From contig NW_018344184.1 in the NCBI RefSeq assembly GCF_002099425.1, positions 4,227,001-4,291,000 on the forward strand: 64,000 nt of DNA, given 5' to 3'. The stretch is from Phascolarctos cinereus (taxonomy: Eukaryota; Chordata; Mammalia; Diprotodontia; Phascolarctidae). The translations under genes were made by a program, and so were the position numbers. Under the pieces are notes generated by a model that saw only the letters and a list, made by a program, of their open reading frames with translations, did no database searches and was not told the origin of the DNA. Shown piece by piece: positions 44,145 through 55,545 of the stretch (position 1 is its first letter; each line of letters opens with the position of its first letter).

Positions 44145-44298
44145 TAGAGGGCAGTTCTGGAATCAAAAGGAAAGGGTTTGAGTCCTAGGTAGTGAGCTCT
44201 ATGAACATGGGCAAATCACTTCCTCTCTCTGGGCCTCAGTTTCCTTATCCAACCAGATAATCTCTCAGGTCCCTTCCAACTCAAAATGTCATGATCCT
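44145..44298 (+). mobile_element. tRNA SINE, MIR/THER1-like
   Basis: 'catgggcaaatcacttcctc', 'gggcctcagtttccttatcc', 'caggtcccttccaactcaaa'. Confidence 0.7.
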
Positions 44299-45082
44299 GT
44301 TACACAGCTCTTTGATTTACTATTCTTATTTTATTCTGGTCAAAGAAACCTTAGTTCATTTAAAATTTTTTCCTCCAGTTTTATTTCCTTCCACTACATC
44401 TTTTTCCATACCATCCTTTAGAAACAGAACAGATCTCAAACCAGCCTTGCTGTTATTACTCAACATCTTTAACCCACCAGAAAAAGTACCTATATTTCTT
44501 TCCAGGAAGTCTACCCTGATTAATCTAAAGAAAATGTCAAATAAGAGCAAGGTATGCAGCCTTGGCCATATTTTGTTCTACCTTGGCAAGCCAAGCAGTA
44601 ATCAAATAAACTCACCTGTAAACAAAGTTAGTTTTGCTGTTTCCTTCTTAACATTCACATTCCGGGGTGGGGGGGGGAGAGAATGATCTATATTGTTTCT
44701 TTCAAAAAAATTTTTTTTTTATTTTATCACTGGCAATATTTATTCCACTGGCAGAGACTGAAGCCCCTCCACATCCAACCATGGTTTGCCACAGACAAAA
44801 CATATATATAATAATGCAAGGGGCAAACTTGTGATAAAAAAGCCTCTTTGAAATCGCTAGGTCTGGTTTTCAGATTACAGTTCATTTGATGAGCCCGTGC
44901 TCAAAGTCCTTCTAGCTTTGTAGGACCTGCTAGAGCTAAAACTCAGTTGGCACAGTCTTCAACATCCCAAGGTCACATCTACAGTAAGATGAGACATCAG
45001 GATGGGACTTTAGTGATGATACTGGAAAAAAAAAGTTTTCTATTTCAATTGATCTGTAATCCCAGATGTGATCCCACATCTA
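44299..45082. other. Unassigned
   Basis: A 131-codon plus frame (44291-44686) begins in the SINE tail and has no recognisable domain. A G-run lies at 44666-44677. Confidence 0.45.
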
Positions 45083-45084
45083 AT

Positions 45085-46045
45085 TCCATGTGATTCTTAT
45101 CTATGCCATCTCATATATCCTTCCTTGAAAATATATTCAATAGGGATTAAAAAGAAGATTGGCATCTATAGACTAGTGTTTTTGTTTTGTTTTGTTTTGA
45201 CTTCACTTCCTGGCAAAATTACTGAATGCATTATTAAAGGGATAGTTAAAGGACCTTTATAAAAAGAAGGAATTACAAAGAATCATCACGACTTCTCTTT
45301 TATTTTTTTGACAGGTAGCTAAGAGAGATGATATATATAGATATTAGAAAAACATTAGATGAAACCCTTCAGGCTACCCTATGGACAAGACAGGGAGATA
45401 TGGAATAGATAATAATCTGGTTAGGTGGATTCAGACCTGTACCAGACCCAAAGAGTAATCATTAATGGTTCAATGACATTGAGTCAGTGTGATGACTCAG
45501 TGATGTGTACTTGGCCTTGGGCTTAACATTATTATCAATAATTGGATAAAGGTTTTGATGACATGCTTATAAAATTTTCAGATGACACAAAGCTAGAATG
45601 GAAAATGGACATGATAGATGTCAGAGTTAGAACAAAGAAAGTGAATAAATTGGAGGTGTTAGGCCTGGAAAATATTAGGCTTATGGAGAAGCATTAGAAA
45701 TGTCTCCAATTATTTTAAAAGCTCTTATATGGAATATGGATTAGACAGGATCATAAGAAACTTATTCTATTTGGACTTAAAGGTGCAAAACTAACAACAT
45801 CAGAGAAAGTTTCAGACTGACAGACTGTAGCTCAATTTTAGGGGGAAAAAGTCTTCCTAAACAGTAGAGCTGTCTAAAAGTTTAATGGGTTACCTGAAAA
45901 AAGTAATGGATTTTCCATCACTAGAAGCCTTCAATTTAAGGCTGGATGACTTCTTGTCAGAAATGTTGTGAAGGAAATTCCTGATCAGGTAATTAGTTGG
46001 ACTAGATGATGTCCAAGATCCTTTCCAACTCTGAGATTCCATAAT
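45085..46045 (+). mobile_element. CR1/L3 LINE 3' region
   Basis: 'ttcagatgacacaaagctag' (45578), 'aagtcttcctaaacagtaga' (45850), 'ggctggatgacttcttgtca' (45940), ending in the CR1-type terminus 'ccaactctgagattccataa' (46025). About 0.95 kb, the longest plus-strand CR1/L3 in the window. Confidence 0.8.
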
Positions 46046-46049
46046 AGTT

Positions 46050-46342
46050 CAAAAACTTATCCTTTCTTGGCTTGGCTATTATAATTGCCTTCTCACTGTT
46101 TTTCCTCCTTCCTGGATATCCCATCTTTAATCCATGCCTTATATTTTGCCCAAGGCATTTTCCTAAGATATTTCTATTATCATACCACCCTTCTAAAAAA
46201 AAAACAAAAAACAAAAAAAAAACCTTCCCTCTTTCCTACTGAATAAAATATAAATCTCTTACTGGTATTCAAAGCCCATGCTGATCAAATTCTTCCAAAC
46301 CCTTCCCTCAAAACTCTTCCCTACACTCTCACAAACAATAGT
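46050..46342 (+). mobile_element. L2 LINE fragment
   Basis: 'tataattgccttctcactgt', 'ctgaataaaatataaatctc' and 'ggtattcaaagcccatgctg', with an A-rich interruption at 46194-46222. Confidence 0.6.
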
Positions 46343-46985
46343 TTATAACAGTTTTTAACCTTGTTGAATTTTTTACTTTTTTTCCCCACCAATGCAGAAC
46401 ACCTCATAATTTCTTCAATGGAGGGGTCCCCAGCCTGATGAAGTCTAAATACAGCATTGGCCATTGAGACTCTTGAAGAAACATCGTGCAGAGTATGGTT
46501 AGGGAATCCCCTTAACTGTGAGGCATCTTGCTGAGACTGAGACAGATCCTATAGTATCTTCCTGACTGACACTGGACATTTGTACAAGAGCAAATGCATC
46601 TTGTCAACCTAACATCAATTTTTTACCAATATACATAAACATTATCTTAATACATTATGCAGCTCTTTTAATCTTCATAGCAAATCCACTTGAGCCTAAC
46701 ATGTGTGAGCATGAATACAGAGCACTTTTCTCTTTGGATTTAGATGTCCATTCTGCAGTTATAGAAATATGTGTTCAGAGAAAAGAAAATTGAAAAAGAC
46801 TTTTTGTGGGGTGTGTTGTTCCTTTCTTTTTCTTTTTGTAGGGGGAACATTTCTCCCTGAATACATTTTATCTCCTCTTCTAGGGCCACCTACTATTAAG
46901 CTATGACTTTCTCAAACATATGTTGATTTCTTGATTGAAAAATCTGAAAAAAAAAAAGAAAAAAATTAAAAATAAAGATAAAAAA
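46343..46985. other. Unassigned
   Basis: 46355-46440 faintly resembles a hAT-like end ('cagtttttaaccttgttgaa'); the rest is unrecognised. Confidence 0.35.
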
Positions 46986-46987
46986 TA

Positions 46988-47128
46988 TGGGCAGCGAGGT
47001 GGCTCAGTGGATAGAGCACTGACCCTGGTGTCAAGAGGACCTGAGTTCAAATCCGACCTCAGACACATAACACTCACTAGCTGTGTGACTCAGGTAACCC
47101 CAATTGGCCTCACCAAAAAAAAAAAAAT
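46988..47128 (+). mobile_element. A-tailed tRNA SINE, young-looking
   Basis: 'gggcagcgaggtggctcagt', 'ctgagttcaaatccgacctc', 'actagctgtgtgactcagg', ending 'cctcacc' plus 13 A. It stays close to the shared form of this SINE at 62058, so it is one of the younger copies. Confidence 0.85.
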
Positions 47129-47129
47129 C

Positions 47130-47892
47130 TGGCCTATGGCCAAAATCATGTAGTGGAACCCAATTAAACATAGAACCTATCTAACTAGCATAGAATCACA
47201 AAGTTATAAGAATCTAAAAAAATCACAAATAACAACTTTGCCTTGCATTTAACTCCATTTAAACCTTGCTGAAACAGGAGATTGCATAACTTCCCTTGGT
47301 AACGTATTCCAATATCTCAAAATTTTATTAAAGAGGAAATGTCTTTTGTATATGCTAAATTTGTACAGCTGTCTTTTAACGTGCATTTAGTGGATGTAGT
47401 TAACAATTAATTCATTCAGGCATTTACTATGTATAAATAGCAAAATACTAAGCTGCACCACTATCCAACAAAATTATCCTTCAAATAATTGGAGGCTATT
47501 GCACAATTGGATTCTCTCTCAATTTTTCTTTCTTCAAATGAAATTATAAAATTTATTAGGTTATCCTTAAGATACCGATTTCTCCAATCCATATGCTCTC
47601 ATTATTCCCCTTAGACATCCCCTAAATATTTCATTTGGAGTATAGTAAATTTGATGCAACATTTTAATCAAGGTCCAGTGCTGAATACAAACAATTGTTA
47701 TGTGATATAAACATGCTAAAGAGTAGTATTTATATTATACTTCCAGATTCTATAATGTGGTGAGTTATTAAATTATACCAGTAATTGCTCATTCATATTC
47801 AGCTATGATTTGCTAAGATTTCCAAATCTCCACAAAATCAGTCTTTTCCCATCTTATATTTATAGAGTTACTTTCCTCCTCAGTTCTTCAAA
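47130..47892. other. Mostly unassigned; possible antisense CR1/L3
   Basis: 47290-47400 ('ttcccttggtaacgtattcc') and 47575-47640 faintly resemble antisense CR1/L3. Confidence 0.3.
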
Positions 47893-47894
47893 TG

Positions 47895-48097
47895 CAGGAT
47901 TAGAAATCTAGCGCTCAAAGGGACCTCAGAAGCCATTTAGCACAACCCTCTTATTTTACAGATAAGGACACTAGGACCAAGGGAAGTTAAGTGACTTGCC
48001 CAAGGTCAGACACAAGTTCTAAGCATCAGAGATGGAACATGAACCTTGTGACTATAGACCCAGTGTAGTCTTTCTGTTATGCCACACTGACTCAGAA
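47895..48097 (-). mobile_element. MIR-type SINE, antisense
   Basis: 'gcgctcaaagggacctcaga', 'aagttaagtgacttgcccaa', 'tgtagtctttctgttatgcc'. Confidence 0.75.
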
Positions 48098-48262
48098 TCC
48101 ATTGTAACATTTTTATGTACTTGTTTTTCTAGCTAATCATGGCCAATTTCCATTTAAATTATAGATCTTTGTAGTACCAGATCCTCCATCAACTTTGGGT
48201 TGTCATAATATCTGGTAAGCACATTTTTCTTGAGCAAGTTTTAGCAAAAATATAAAATAGAG

Positions 48263-48524
48263 GCAGCTAGGTGGTACAGTGGACAAAGAACTGGACGTGG
48301 AGTCAGGAAGGCCTGGGTTCAAATTCAGCTCAGATGTTTATTAGCTGTGTGACTATGGGCAAGTCACTAAGTTCTATCTGTCTCAATTTCCTCACCTGTA
48401 AAATGGCAATAATTATAGCACTTACTCCCTAGTGTTGTTCTGAGGATCAAATGAGATATTTGTAAAGCACTTAGTACAATGCCTGGCACATAGTAGGCAC
48501 TTAATAAATGCCGGTTTCCCTCTT
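48263..48524 (+). mobile_element. tRNA SINE, full length
   Basis: 'ggcagctaggtggtacagtg', 'cctgggttcaaattcagctc', 'ggcaagtcactaagttctat', 'caatgcctggcacatagtag', 'gcacttaataaatgccggtt'. All parts are present in order. Confidence 0.9.
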
Positions 48525-48554
48525 TTCTTCCTTCCTATTAACAGACCTAGTCTA

Positions 48555-48820
48555 ATTAGTAATAATAATAAAGTAATAATAGCTAGCACCTTCGTAGCAC
48601 TTTAACATTTGCAAAGACCTTTACAAATATAATCATTTCATCCTCACAACACTGGGAATTAAGTGCCATTATTATCACCATTTCACAGATGGTTAAACTG
48701 AGGCAGATAGGCAAAGTGACTCACCTAGAGTCACACAGATAAGTATCTGAGGCTGGATTTAAATTCAGGTCTTCCTGAATCCAGATCTAGTGCTCTATCT
48801 ACTTTGTTACTTAGAAACCC
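48555..48820 (-). mobile_element. tRNA SINE, full length, antisense
   Basis: 'aataatagctagcaccttcg', 'gatggttaaactgaggcaga', 'gctggatttaaattcaggtc' and head 'tagtgctctatctactttgt'. It faces the copy about 30 bases to its left, forming a loose inverted SINE pair. Confidence 0.85.
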
Positions 48821-49258
48821 TATTTTTTTTTTTACAAATATGAATTGAAGTCCCCTGTGAAGTTTTAGACTGAAATATAGGAGTTAGGGTTATTAAACTG
48901 TAATACAAATATTATTATACTATATTTCCTAAGAATATTACTAGCCTAGGATCACAGTTAAAGGCAGCTTGCAAAAGTGAGGGCCATCTATCCTGACAGT
49001 TCTAAATGTTCATTGAAGTTTAGCCAACCTGAAAAAAGAATGTTCACTTGTCCTCTTTTGAAAAATTGATTAGGACTACAGCCTCCACACTTTTTTGATC
49101 ATGTACTCTCATCAGCTAAAAGTTTTGAGCATGTATTCCAATTATATGCATATACTTATTACTAAGTTATACAAAGGTAGTACTGTAACATGTGCATTAT
49201 AAAATACACAACATATACATTAAAAGGGATAAGATAAAGATGAAATAATATTTGATCC
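48821..49258. other. Unassigned
   Basis: No clear feature; 49080-49120 could be a worn hAT-like end. Confidence 0.35.
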
Positions 49259-49259
49259 T

Positions 49260-49660
49260 AAAGCCAACAGAGAATAGAGGAGCAATATGATCAAAACTTC
49301 ACTTTAGGAAAATTAATTGGGAGTTATATGGAGGATGTATTGGAGAGGGGACAGACTTGAGCAGGGAAACCAATTAGGATGCTATTGCAATAGTCCAAAT
49401 CGGAGGTGATGAAGGCCTAAACCAGGTCTGTGGTCGTTTAAGTAAAGAGGAGACAGATGTGAGAGATGCTGTTGAAAGAGAAATGGCAAGATTTTGAAAA
49501 TGACTAGATACGTAGCGTGAGGAAAAGTGAGGAGTCAAGGACTATGTTGAAGTTGTGAACCTGGGTGACTGTAAAGATGGTAGTGTCATCAATGAAAACA
49601 GGGAAATTCAGAGGAGAGGTGGGTTTGTGAGGAGGGGGAGATAATATAATCACAATTTAT
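49260..49660 (-). mobile_element. L2 LINE ORF2 part, antisense
   Basis: 'aggatgctattgcaatagtc', 'gaaaagtgaggagtcaagga', 'aacctgggtgactgtaaaga' and 'tgaaaacagggaaattcaga'. Confidence 0.75.
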
Positions 49661-49793
49661 TCAGATCTGCTCATCATATACTACTCACTACCATCAAAAT
49701 TAACTATATAGTGGGGAAAGGGAGGCTTACTTACTGGTCCCATCCAAGTGCAGTCTGCCAACCAAGGGGTATCTGTGGCAGCCCAGGGGTTGG

Positions 49794-49796
<3 letters not shown>

Positions 49797-49838
<42 letters not shown>
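49797..49838. repeat. (TG)n microsatellite
   Basis: About 42 pure TG bases. Confidence 0.95.
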
Positions 49839-49840
<2 letters not shown>

Positions 49841-50155
49841 AATGACAGGATGTGGGGAGCCCAAAGGATTGGAATTTTGCCTGTGCAGCTGCTGTAAGTC
49901 TGGTGGGAGGGGGAAGAGCAGGGAAATGTTGAAGGGGCCATTGTTGATGTGTTGGAGAAAAGCCCAGTTGGCTATGGGTTAGGGGAAAGTGGGATGTAAC
50001 CTATCTTTCCACCCTCTGATTGGTTGTTCACACATGTCTTGGGGTCAAGCTGCAGACCTGTGGGTATCATTCCATAGCTCACCAGGGAACACTAGCCCCC
50101 ATTTTGGAAATTATTGGAGCTCACAAATGGCTTAACTGCACAAACTCTTTCACTG
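49839..50155. other. Unassigned
   Basis: Nothing recognised. Confidence 0.4.
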
Positions 50156-50157
50156 AA

Positions 50158-51200
50158 TAAGTCATAAAATCCTAGAATTGGAAGGGACCTTAGAGGCCAT
50201 CTAGTTTGACTCATTCCTGAAAAGGAATACCCTTTACAACATATCTGACAAGTGGTCATCCATCTTTTGCTTGATGACCTCCAGGGAGGGCAACCCTTTC
50301 CTTCCAAGGCAATCTATTCCACTTTGGGATAGCTCTCATTTTAAGAAGTTTTTCATTCTAACTCAAATACAAGACTTTATATTCCTCTACTAAATTTCAC
50401 CTTATTAGATTAGACCCAATGATCTAACTTATGGTTTTTCTGGATCCTGACTTAAGAACCAAGACCTTAACTGTCCCTCTGAGCTTGGGATCATCTGAAA
50501 ATTTGATAAACATGCTATACACATCTTTATCTAAGTCAATGATACCATGAAGGGCCAAGCACAGATCCCTAGGACAATCAACTGAAAATAACCTTCCCTG
50601 TTCATATCAAATCATTAATGACAATTCTTTGGGTCTAGTCATTCAACAAATTCTGAATTTATCTAATTGTACTATTGTCCAGTTCATACCTGCCCACTTT
50701 TCCAAAGGAATGACATAAGAAACTTGGTCAAATGTTTTGCTAACTCTAGGCAAACTATATCTAAAGCATTCTCTTAAATGAAACATTCAGTAACCCTGTC
50801 AAAAATGAAATGTTTAGTCTCATATGACCTGTTGTTAATAAAGCCATGATGACACTTTGTGATCACAATTTCCTTTTCTAGATTTTTCAGAAATCATTCT
50901 ATTTAGTAATATATTCTAGGGTTTGGCTTGGAATTGAAGTTAAGTTCATAAACCTATAGTCTGAAGAGTGTTCTCTTTCCCTTTTTTTTTTTTTGATAAT
51001 TAGGCCACCATTGTCATCATATATCATGGCACCTCCCTTGTTTTCTATCATCTTTCAAAAATGAATGACAGATGCTTAGTAATCGCATATATCAGTTCTT
51101 TAAGTACCTTGGGATGCAATTCATCTGGGCCAGTTGACTTGAATTCATCAAGGGTAGTTTGCTGCTCTTTTAAAACTTTCCTTATTTATTCTGAATATCC
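50158..51200 (-). mobile_element. CR1/L3 LINE with ORF2 region, antisense
   Basis: Starts at the 3' terminus ('ataaaatcctagaattggaa', 'gggaccttagaggccatcta'), goes through 'caagtggtcatccatctttt' into ORF2: 'agggccaagcacagatccct' (50552), 'aaatgttttgctaactctag' (50731), 'taataaagccatgatgacac' (50836) and 'gggatgcaattcatctgggc' (51111). The order matches CR1 elements of birds and mammals over about 1 kb. Confidence 0.8.
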
Positions 51201-51753
51201 ATTTATATAGAGTATCAATTGCCATTTCCAAAAGAAATACCTAGAATTTGTAAAGTACTAATTACAAATGGTATTTGCACTCAAGGGTAATTATTTAAAC
51301 ATAGGAATCACATGAATAGCACTGATTAATTATAAAAAGATATTTTCCTCTAATGGAATGTATAAGAAGAGCCACAAAGGAATAAGCACCACTAAGAAAT
51401 CATGCTGACATGTTCTTTTCAACTGAAGTAATATATTTTTAGAAGACATTGTATTTGACCTTTTAACATTAGGTATAATCTTGTGGGTGGCATTTTTAAA
51501 CACCTAGACTTGGTTATCATAGGCATTTAGCGTATTTCCTGTTATCTGCTAAATCCTTAAAAGTTCCCAGGTGATTGCACAAAAAACCCCAACATTTTTT
51601 AAAGAAAATGTACCATACATGAGCAATTATATTAAAAATCTTCAATAATAACATTATTATGAACTGAGTTTCATGTATCCAGTAAAAGCAGAAGTAAAAG
51701 TTCTGGCAAAACACTTATTTGTACCTGAATGTATGAGGAACTCTGGCACAGAG
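51201..51753. other. Unassigned; HAL1 target region
   Basis: AT-rich, no family recognised. Confidence 0.4.
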
Positions 51754-51766
51754 GAAAGTGTATTTT
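51754..51766. repeat. Target-site duplication of HAL1 copy 2 (left)
   Basis: 'gaaagtgtatttt' is repeated exactly at 54687-54699. Confidence 0.9.
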
Positions 51767-54686
51767 TTTTTATTACTAATACGTTTATTTCAAGTTTCTT
51801 TTTTTATATAAATTTATTTATTTTTAGTTTTCAACATTCACTTCCACAAGTTTTTGAGTTTCAAATTTTCACCCCATCGCCTCCCTTCCCCTACCCCAAG
51901 ATGGCATACATTCTGAATATCCCTTCCCTTAGTCTGTCCTCTCTTCTATATCTCTCCTCTTCTCTTATCCCTTTCCCCTTCTATTTTCCTATAGGGCAGG
52001 ATAGACTTCTGTACCCCATTTCCTGTATTTCTTATTTCCCAGTAGCATGTGAAAACATTTTTTTAAACATGTTTTTAAAACTTTAGGTTTCAAATTTTCT
52101 CTCTTCCTCCCTCCCCACCCACCCTCATTGAAAAGGCCAGCAACTCAATATAGGTTGTACATGTGCCGTTATGCAAAACACTTCTATAGTAGACATGTTG
52201 TGAAAAACTAACTCTATTTCCTTTCCTATCCTGCCTCCCATTTATTCTATTCTTTCTTTTGACCCTGTCCCTCCTCAGAAGTATTTACTTCTGATTACTC
52301 CCTTTCCCAATCTGCCCTCCTCTCTATCATCCCCCTGCTCTCTTGTTCCCTTCTCCCCCTATTTTCCTGTAGGGTAAGACAGATTTCCATACCCAATTGA
52401 ATGTGTATGTTATTCCCTCCTTAAGCCAAATCCTATGAGAATAAGATTCCCTCATTCCCTCTCTTCCTTTTCCCCTCCACTGTAAAAGACTTTTCTTTTC
52501 TGTTTTTTTTTGTGAGATAATTTACCCCATTCTACCTCTCCCTTTCTTCTTCTCTGAGTATAATCCTCTCTCATCCCTTAATTTTATTCTCCAGATATGA
52601 CCCCTTAATCTTCAACTCACCCTGTGCCCTCTATCTATCTACATATACATACATATAATTTTTTTCCTCCAACTACCCTAATACTGACAAAGGTCTCATG
52701 AGTTATAAATATCATCTTTCCATGCAGGAATGTAAACAGTTCAATCTTAATAAGTCTCTTATGATTTCTCTTTCCTGTTTACCTCTTCATGTTCCACTTG
52801 AGTCCTGTATTTGAAAGTCAAATTTTCTATTCAGCTCTGGTCTTTTCATCAAGAATGCTTGAAAGTCCTCTATTTCACTGAATGACCATTTTTTCCCCTG
52901 AAGGATTATACTCAGTTTTGCTGGGTAGGTGATTCTTGGTTGTAATCCTATCTCCTTTGCCCTCTGGAATATTATATTCCATGCCCTGCGTCCTTTAATG
53001 TAGAAGCTGCTAAATCTTGTGTTATCCTGATTGTGTTTCCACAGTACTTGAATGTTTCCTTCTGGCAGCTTGTAATATTTTCTCCTTGACCTGGGAACTC
53101 TGGAATTTGGCTACAATATTCCTAGGAGTTTTCCTTTGGGGATCTCTTTCAGGAGGAGATCTGTGGATTCTTTCAATTTCTATTTTGCCCTCTGGTTCTA
53201 AAATATCAGGGCAGTTTTCCTTGATAATTTCTTGAAAGATGATGTCTAGGCTCTTTTTTTGATCATGGCTTTCAGATAGTCCAATAATTTTTAATTCTCT
53301 CTCCTGGATCTATTTTCCAGGTCAGTTGTTTTTCCAATGAGATATTTCACATTGTTTTCTAATTTTTCATTCTTTTGGATTTGTTCTACTGTGTCTGATT
53401 TCTCATAAAGTCACTACCTTCCAATTGCTCTATTCTAATTTTTAAGGAAGTCTTTTCTTCAGTAATCTTTTGGACTTCCTTTTCCATTTGGGCAATTTTT
53501 AGGGCATTCTTCTCCTCATTGGCTTTTTGGACTTCTTTTGCCATTTGGGTTAGGCTATTTTTTAAGGTGTTATTTTCTTCAGTATTTTTTTGGGTCTCCT
53601 TTAGCAAGCTGTTGACTTGTTTTTCATGATTTTCTTGCATCACTCTCATTTCTTTCCCAGTTTTTCCTCTACTTCCCTTACTTGCTTCTCAAAATCCCTT
53701 TTGAGCTCTTCCAAGGCCTGGGACTGATTCATATTTTTCTTGGAGGCTTTGGATGTAGGAGCTTTGACTTTGTTGTCTTCTTCTGGTTGTATATTTTGAT
53801 CTTCTTTTTCACCAAAGTAAGATATATGTCTGACTCTTTTTGCACTGCTTGCTCATGATCCTGGCCAATTACTTGAGTTTTAAACTCTTTGTTAAGGTAA
53901 GAGTCTGTTTCCAATGTGGAGAATGTATTGTCCCAAACTTAGGGGGTTTGTACAGCTGTTTTCAGAGATACTTGTAGGGACCTGTAAATTTTCAGTTCTT
54001 CCAAGGTGGTATGATAAGGGGCAGGTGTTTACTTCTTTCCTGGCCTGTGACCACAAATATTCCTTTCTGTCCTGTAACTGTGAGGAAGGGTTCCTCTTCA
54101 CAGATACTCCAAGCTCCACCACGCCAGCATTCCTCCTCACCCCAGCACTGCCGCCTAGAACTGTGACCCAGATCCACACACGGGCAAAGCAAGAGATTCC
54201 TGCCTCAGCACTGGCAAAGAGATCCCTGCAGTCCCTCTCTGATCAGCCACTGGATTCCCCCTCAGTCTGTGGGCTGGAAGCTCAGGAAGCAGCTGTCCCC
54301 CCCAGGGCCGCACTCTTGGGGAATGGAGCTGAAACCCCACCTTCCTGTCTCAGCACTGACAGAAACAGACTTTTCCCACTGACCTTCTAAGTGGTCTTTG
54401 GCATTGGTGGATTGAGGAGTCTGGAAACCTCCACAGCTGCCCAGATTCAGTCCTCTGAGGCCTGCTCCAGGTTCGCTGAGGCCTGCGGGCCCACACTGAG
54501 CTGTGCTGCGCTCCAGCCCAGCAGATACACCTTTCTGATCAATCATCCGGGTTGTCTTGGGCTGGAAATTTGTTTTACTCTGTCTTTTTGTGGGTTCTGC
54601 TGCTTCAGAATTTGTTTAGAGCCATTTTTTATAAGTATTTGGAGGGGTTTGGAGGAGAGCTCAAGCAAATCACTGCTTCCACTCCC
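51767..54686 (-). mobile_element. HAL1 (half-L1) retrotransposon, copy 2
   Basis: Same structure and strand as the copy at 11621: 5' UTR (54686-53857), ORF1 remnant (53856-52787), 3' region without ORF2 (52786-about 51800), A-rich tail. It lacks about the first 25-30 bases of copy 1's 5' end, including the GC-box-like words. Exact 13-bp target duplications flank it, and the sense-strand cut site (TTC/AAAA) fits the L1 endonuclease preference. Flanks share nothing with copy 1, so this is an independent insertion. Between the A-tract that ends the element and the one beside the target duplication lie about 28 extra bases (51771-51798). Confidence 0.9.
52787..53856 (-). pseudogene. HAL1 ORF1, broken copy
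   Basis: Aligns end to end with the intact ORF1 at 12658-13740, with the same start and stop positions, but small deletions break it. Compared with copy 1, examples are a lost base near codon 11, a lost base at about 53650, single-base losses at about 53396, 53294, 53053 and 52989, and a 6-base in-frame loss at about 53500. The longest surviving frame is 87 codons (53649-53386) in the coiled coil. LINE-derived, non-functional. Confidence 0.85.
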
Positions 54687-54699
54687 GAAAGTGTATTTT
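54687..54699. repeat. Target-site duplication of HAL1 copy 2 (right)
   Basis: Exact match to 51754-51766. Confidence 0.9.
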
Positions 54700-55152
54700 G
54701 AAGGCCTCAACTTGGTCTTTTTTTTTTTTACAAGTCTTTGCATTTCAATAAGCACTTACTCTTGGAAACTGTAGTAGGTTACTGTAATGATTAACGATCT
54801 TCACATTATTCCCCATAATCTGCATGACATGGAACGACAGGCAAGCAAGATGTGGGTAATGCCTATGGTGTCCTAGGTTTAACTATGTTATATATTAATT
54901 TATAGATAACACACATTTTTTGTATTCCTGAAGATTTGATGTAAATTTGAGTAATACTGAGCACATTTGATGTTGTACTATAATGTGTTATAATTCACAA
55001 TTTTATAAGAGACTGGTAATTTATTGACACTAGTCTCAGTAAAATAGTTCTGTTTTAGAAAATTTGATTTTTTTCAAAGTTATGTTGTAGAGGAATGAGT
55101 TCTGAACTAGGTAGTCAGGTGAGATTTATATAAGAATTCATCTTTTGTTATT
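54700..55152. other. Unassigned
   Basis: AT-rich; nothing recognised. Confidence 0.4.
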
Positions 55153-55154
55153 TC

Positions 55155-55402
55155 TTGAGGTACCACGCTTGGAGTCAAGAAATGAGTTCAAATCTGGCCT
55201 CACATAGCTACTAGCTGTGTAAGTTTGGGCAAATCATTTAACCTCTGTTTGCCTCAGTTTCCTCTTCTGTAAAACAGGGATAATAGCATCTATATTTCAG
55301 GGTTGTTGTGAGGATCAAATGAGAATTGTAAAAATTCTTAGCACAGCATAGACACACAGTACTATATGTTAGTTATTATTTTTGTTATTATTATTATTAC
55401 TA
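55155..55402 (+). mobile_element. tRNA SINE with ATT-type tail
   Basis: 'cttggagtcaagaaatgagt', 'gtttgcctcagtttcctctt', 'cagggttgttgtgaggatca', (TTA)n tail. Confidence 0.8.
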
Positions 55403-55424
55403 CTTAATTATATCTTAACCTGTT

Positions 55425-55545
55425 TCCTTCTCAATAAGTTAGAGATAATACTTGAAGTAACTACCTCACAGGGCTGCTGTAAATGGTACATATATAGTGT
55501 TTTAAACCTTAAAGCATCATATAAATAATTATTATTTACAATTCT
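55425..55545 (+). mobile_element. SINE 3' half
   Basis: 'cctcacagggctgctgtaaa' and 'catcatataaataattatta'. Confidence 0.6.

Noticed and set aside
11607-54699. The two HAL1 copies as a segmental duplication
   Set aside because: Each has a different target duplication, different 5' end point and different 3' tail, and flanks share nothing.
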